Part shown: in pieces, positions 60,021-64,000 of the stretch | Numbering within the stretch: the stretch's first letter is position 1 | How the letters are laid out: each line of letters opens with the position of its first letter | Assembly: GCF_000471905.2 (NCBI RefSeq) | Contig: NW_006500320.1 | Span: 265,387 to 329,386, forward strand | DNA from: Amborella trichopoda | Taxonomy: Eukaryota > Streptophyta > Magnoliopsida > Amborellales > Amborellaceae | Length of the DNA stretch: 64,000 nt | Direction: 5' to 3' | Notes under the pieces: generated by a model | The model's database searches: none | What the model saw: the letters and a program-made list of their open reading frames with translations, nothing else | What the model was told of the DNA's origin: nothing | Made by a program: the position numbers and the translations under genes

Positions 60021-60339
60021 GTCGCGCCCACAAGTTGATGTTTTGTTGAGAACTCCTTGGCCGCTCAACTATACAAGGAAGTGCTTGATATTTCTCGCCA
60101 TGCTTCCTGGGGACCACATCGATTTTTAGGCATGGATTCTTAATATCTTCGATTTTGTCAAAATTCATTGTATTAGTTAATGCTTACAATAATTAAAATC
60201 AGGAAAATTAAAATTATGGAAATTAGACCTATTTTTTCATAATTTCATTTCCATAACAAAACCTGTTTTTTTTTCTAAGGCCCTTGGATTTCACTCATTG
60301 GCTCCCTCGATCCGAAACATAGAGAGCATTTGATAAGTA

Positions 60340-61905
60340 TGAAAATCTTAGAGAGAGAAATACCTAAATTTTTAGAGATAAATTTTTAGAGAGAGAAACT
60401 CTATCTATTTTTAACTTTTAGAGAGGGAAAGTATGTTAAAATTCAGAAAGAAAAAGTACCAATCTTTTTTTAGAGAGATGAACTATCTCAAAATTTTAAA
60501 AAGATAAACTATCTCAAAATTTAACTTTTAGAGAGAGAAAATATGTTAAAATTTTAGAGAGAGAAAATCCGTTAAAATTTTAGAGAGAGAAAGTACCAAA
60601 TTTTTCATAGAGATGAACTATCTCAAAATGTTAGAGAGAAAAACTATATCAAATTTTAACATTTAGAGAGAGAAAGTATGTTAAAATTTTAAAAAGAGAG
60701 CACCAAAAAATTTTAGAGAGGATATCAACAAAAATTTAGAGAGAGAAACTATCATATTTTAGAGAGAGAAAATACATGCAAATTTTTAGAGAGAAAAACG
60801 ATTTCAATTTTTTAGAGAGAGAAACTATTTCAAAAGTTTTAGAGAGAGAAATAATCTCATATTTTAATTTTTAGACATAGAAATTATATCAAGTCTTAAG
60901 TATTTTTAAAATTGTAGAGAGAGAAAGTAATATTAAACTTTTAAAGATAAACTATTATAAATTCTAGAAAGAGAAACTGGCAAAAAAAAATTAGAGAGAG
61001 AAATATCTCATTTTTTAGTGAGAAAAACTATCTCAATTTTTTAGTTTTAGAGAGAAATTATATCGAATTTGGTATTTTAGAGAGAGAAAATATATTAAAA
61101 TTGCAAAGATAAAAATTATATCAAATTTTAGAGAGAGAAACTACCTAAAAAAATTTAGAGATAGAAACCATCTCAAAATTTTTGGAGAGATAAACTATCA
61201 CAAAATTTATGTTTTAGAGAGAGAAAGTATCTCAAATTTTTAAACTTGAGAGAGGAAGTATATCAAATTTTAGAGAGACACTCTATCAAATTTTCAATAG
61301 AGAAACTATTTCAAAATTTTAGAGAGAGATACTATATCAAACTTGAAGTTTTAGAGAGAGAAAACATCTAAAAATTTAAGAGAATAACTACATCAAAATT
61401 TAGAGAGAGAAAGTACATAAATTTTTTTAGAAAAATAAACCATCGCAAAATTTTTAGGGAGAAATTATCTCAAATTTTAGCTTTTAGAAAGATAAAGTAT
61501 CTTAAAATTTGAGAGAACAACTATATCATATTTTAGATAGCGAAATTACTTAAAAATATTTAGAGAGATAAACTATTTCGAAATTATTGAAGAGGGGAAC
61601 TATCTCAAGTTTTAAGTTTTAGAGAGAATCTTAAAATTTTAGAAAGAGAAACTATATTAAATTTTGGAGAGAGTAAAACACCTAAAAATTTTAGAGAGAG
61701 AAATTATCTCAAAATTTTTAGATTGACAGTTTCAAATTTAAATTTTGGATAGAAAGTATATTAAATTTTAGAGAGATAAACCACATCAAATTTTAGAGAG
61801 ATAAATTATCTCAAATTTTTTATAGATACACTATCCTAAATTTTGAGTTTTAAAGAAAGAGAGAGAGTATACAAAAATTTTAGAGAGAGAAATTGTATCA
61901 AGTTT
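60340..61905. repeat. Degenerate AGAGAGAAA minisatellite field, about 1.55 kb
   Basis: A loose unit of about 20-30 bp, TTTTAGAGAGAGAAACTATC with variants, recurs some 50 times with many substitutions and length changes. Purine runs stay on the plus strand throughout. There is no open frame. Spacing is irregular, so this is an old decayed tandem array rather than a fresh satellite. Confidence 0.85.
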
Positions 61906-62090
61906 TGTTAATAAACAATGGACATGAAAGTGATTGCAAAGAATCCATGAATTTTGTATGGTTTATCCAAACATGATATTTGATGAATCCATGAAAGAAA
62001 TCTTTAATATTAAAAATCCATAGATTTTCTTGGATTTCAAATATCTAACATTCCTAATTTCTTTCTATCCAAACGGGCCTTATATGTTTA

Positions 62091-62708
62091 GGAACCGATT
62101 TCTATGCTCCAAGCCCGCATATGTAGAAATGCAGGCCTCTCAATAAATCTATTTTTGAGATGGATTTTAGGACTTAATTTTTTAAGACATGTAATTTCTA
62201 TCATGGAGATCATGAATATGAATAAATAAATAAATTTTAGAAGCTAAAATTAATAATTCTAGTAATAAAACATGATCCGATTTCTATGCATCCAAGCCCG
62301 CATGTGTAGAAATGCGGGCCTATTAATAACTGTAATTTTTAGATGGATTTTTTTACTTCATTTTTAAGGACATGTAATCTCTAACACAGAGATCATGAAT
62401 ATGCAAAAATAAATAAATTTAAAAAGTAAAATAATAATTTTAGCAAGAAAACATTTTGTACATTAGTTTCCATTGTTTTTAGGTGGAACACCTACTTGCA
62501 TCCATCGTTATGCTTTACACTTTTTTGACCGCATATATAGTTATGCAGTCCAGCCTGCATGAGACAATTTTCCATAAAACATTTGAAACGTTAGTTTTTA
62601 TTGTTTTTGGATGGAACACCTACTTGCATCCATTTTAAAGATGGATGCTTTATACTACCTGGACCGTAGACGTAGAAATGCGGTCCAGGCCACATGAAAC
62701 TGTTTTCC
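62091..62708 (+). mobile_element. Mutator-like MITE (MITE-1 copy f), interrupted by another copy
   Basis: The left half is 62091-62273 (GGAACCGATTTCTATGC to TAATAAAACAT) and the right half 62574-62708 (ends GAAACTGTTTTCC). Removing the 300-bp inserted copy and one 9-bp duplication leaves 309 bp, the same length as intact copy c. It shows the family's CCCGCAT..ATGCAGG left hairpin and GGACCGTAG..GCGGTCC right hairpin. Its own outer flanks (ATATGTTTA and GTTTTTTAA) do not match. Confidence 0.85.
62274..62573 (+). mobile_element. Mutator-like MITE (MITE-1 copy g) inserted in copy f
   Basis: A 300-bp complete copy starting GATCCGATTTCTATGC and ending GAGACAATTTTCC. The 9-bp duplication ATAAAACAT at 62265-62273 and 62574-62582 is perfect and is made from the host copy's own sequence, proving insertion order: f first, g later. 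Confidence 0.92.
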
Positions 62709-62910
62709 GTTTTTTAAACTATCGTCCTTGCATGAGGTTCAGTCTCATGGTCCAGAGCAACCGGCGAACTGGTACTCATTCAAGTTACTACACCAGTGGG
62801 ACTATTAAAAACTAGTCATGGATCAGTGGACCAACTAGTTCATTATACCGACCAGTCCACTGGCCATGACTGAATTGTGCAGTACTAAAAAAATAATAAA
62901 TAATCAAAAG

Positions 62911-63074
62911 GAATTGTATACAATGAAACTGTTTAAATTGGATACAATAAGATCACAAATATTTATAACCGTAGTGAAATCTGATAACTTGGGTGTGTCA
63001 CAAAGTTCGAGAAAATTTCTTTTGACGTTTAAGCTTGATCAATGGAAAACATGTAGCCATCCAATTTCTAGTGT
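62911..63074. mobile_element. MITE-3 family copy, diverged
   Basis: GATCACAAATATTTATAACC, TAACTTGGGTGTGTCACAAA and GTAGCCATCCAATTTC follow the order of the other MITE-3 copies. Ends approximate. From 63070 (TAGTGTTCAAAAG) a hAT-like left end may begin, but no right end is seen. Confidence 0.5.
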
Positions 63075-63269
63075 TCAAAAGAACGAGTCAGGCCGACTAG
63101 TTGGCTAGGTCCCGACTAATTATTCGGTCTGATTCTGAGTTAATCGGCCGATTAGTGCCAAGTTTATACTCCAAAATGGAATGGATGTAAAAATTATCAA
63201 AAAAAAATATAAGTTTGGTAAAAAATATTTAAAATTTACATGTATTGCTTTTTTATAGTGTCACAATAG

Positions 63270-63292
63270 AATAAACTATATATATATATATA
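63270..63292. repeat. (TA)n microsatellite
   Basis: A perfect TA run immediately before the palindromic element that is cut by the gap. Confidence 0.85.
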
Positions 63293-63695
63293 TGGGACGG
63301 TATGCCGATTCGTGTACCGCTACAGTAAACACCAAACGGCCCAGATCGAATCTGGGCCGATCTGATGATCACAGATGTCTAGTAGTGTTTTATTTTTTAT
63401 TTTTTTATAAAAATCAAAATGATCTAAAATTTGGAACGTATATTCATAAAAAATAGGTGTACCTACAAAAAATATCAAAAAAATATTTTACATGAAATAA
63501 ATTGACCAAAATACCCCAAAAAAGTTTTAGGGGTATTTTGATCAATTTTGTTTTTGTGAATTATTAATTTTATATTTTTATTAGGTGCGCCTCACTAAGA
63601 TATACACACGCTCCAAATTTCAGATCATTCATATATGTAAAAAAAAAATTAAAATTCAAACACTCTTGGACAACCGTGACCGTCAGATCGGCCCA
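63293..63695. mobile_element. Foldback element truncated by the assembly gap
   Basis: The left arm TGGGCCGATCTGATGATCAC (around 63353) pairs with the complement of CCGTGACCGTCAGATCGGCC at 63675-63694. Inner parts pair too (AGTAGTGTTTTA with CAAACACTCTTGG), and a central hairpin TACCCCAAAA..TTTTAGGGGTA sits at the loop (about 63511-63540). The further left-arm sequence (ACGGTATGCCGATTCG and ACAGTAAACACC) has no visible partner, because the Ns begin where it should be. Confidence 0.7.
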
Positions 63696-64000
63696 NNNNN
63701 NNNNNNNNNNNNNNNNNNNNNNNNNNNNNNNNNNNNNNNNNNNNNNNNNNNNNNNNNNNNNNNNNNNNNNNNNNNNNNNNNNNNNNNNNNNNNNNNNNNN
63801 NNNNNNNNNNNNNNNNNNNNNNNNNNNNNNNNNNNNNNNNNNNNNNNNNNNNNNNNNNNNNNNNNNNNNNNNNNNNNNNNNNNNNNNNNNNNNNNNNNNN
63901 NNNNNNNNNNNNNNNNNNNNNNNNNNNNNNNNNNNNNNNNNNNNNNNNNNNNNNNNNNNNNNNNNNNNNNNNNNNNNNNNNNNNNNNNNNNNNNNNNNNN
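63696..64000. other. Assembly gap (N)
   Basis: Only Ns. The gap starts inside the right arm of a palindromic element. Confidence 1.

Noticed and set aside
60340-61905. Possible centromeric satellite
   Set aside because: The unit is too short and irregular, and there is no higher-order periodicity.

Overview
The window is nuclear DNA from a flowering plant. It has low gene density, intron-containing genes with GT..AG junctions, CT-rich core promoters and many small plant DNA transposons. I cannot name the species. It ends in an assembly gap (Ns from 63696).

Five protein-coding loci can be supported. (1) 9553-10252, minus: a two-exon gene for a 94-residue single-pass membrane protein. (2) 24098-25291, plus: a single-exon secreted leucine-rich-repeat protein of 397 residues. 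(3) 38389-40554, plus: a 721-residue coiled-coil protein with a C-terminal membrane anchor and a probable 5'UTR intron. (4) 42782-47018, minus: a four-exon gene for a 693-residue helical protein of unknown function; all its introns are phase 0. (5) 50779-57490, minus: a nine-exon gene for a 484-residue LEC14B/DCAF11-type WD40 protein. Exon ends were set by hand from splice signals and reading phase. The genes look unrelated and are not an operon or cluster.

Most of the rest is repetitive. 1-5400 holds two related hAT-like elements, one carrying a nested 783-bp foldback element. 10.6-17.4 kb holds a Mutator-like MITE, a 1.9-kb hAT-like element full of minisatellites, a second foldback element, and a MITE with another MITE inside it. 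27.8-29.1 kb has a hAT MITE and a Mutator-like MITE, both with perfect target duplications. 30-37.6 kb has a repeat pair, a segment that may be mitochondrial, and a non-autonomous LTR retrotransposon with a decayed gag and no pol. 48.9-49.8 kb has two LINE 3' remnants. 59-63.7 kb has a degenerate AGAGAGAAA repeat field, a MITE inserted into its own relative, and a palindromic element cut by the gap.

No CRISPR array, rRNA, tRNA or bacterial-type defence or biosynthetic system was seen. The most distinctive signals are the nested elements with readable 9-bp target duplications, a duplicated splice acceptor in the WD40 gene, and a tandemly duplicated gene fragment with a CxxC motif at 41.4-42.5 kb.
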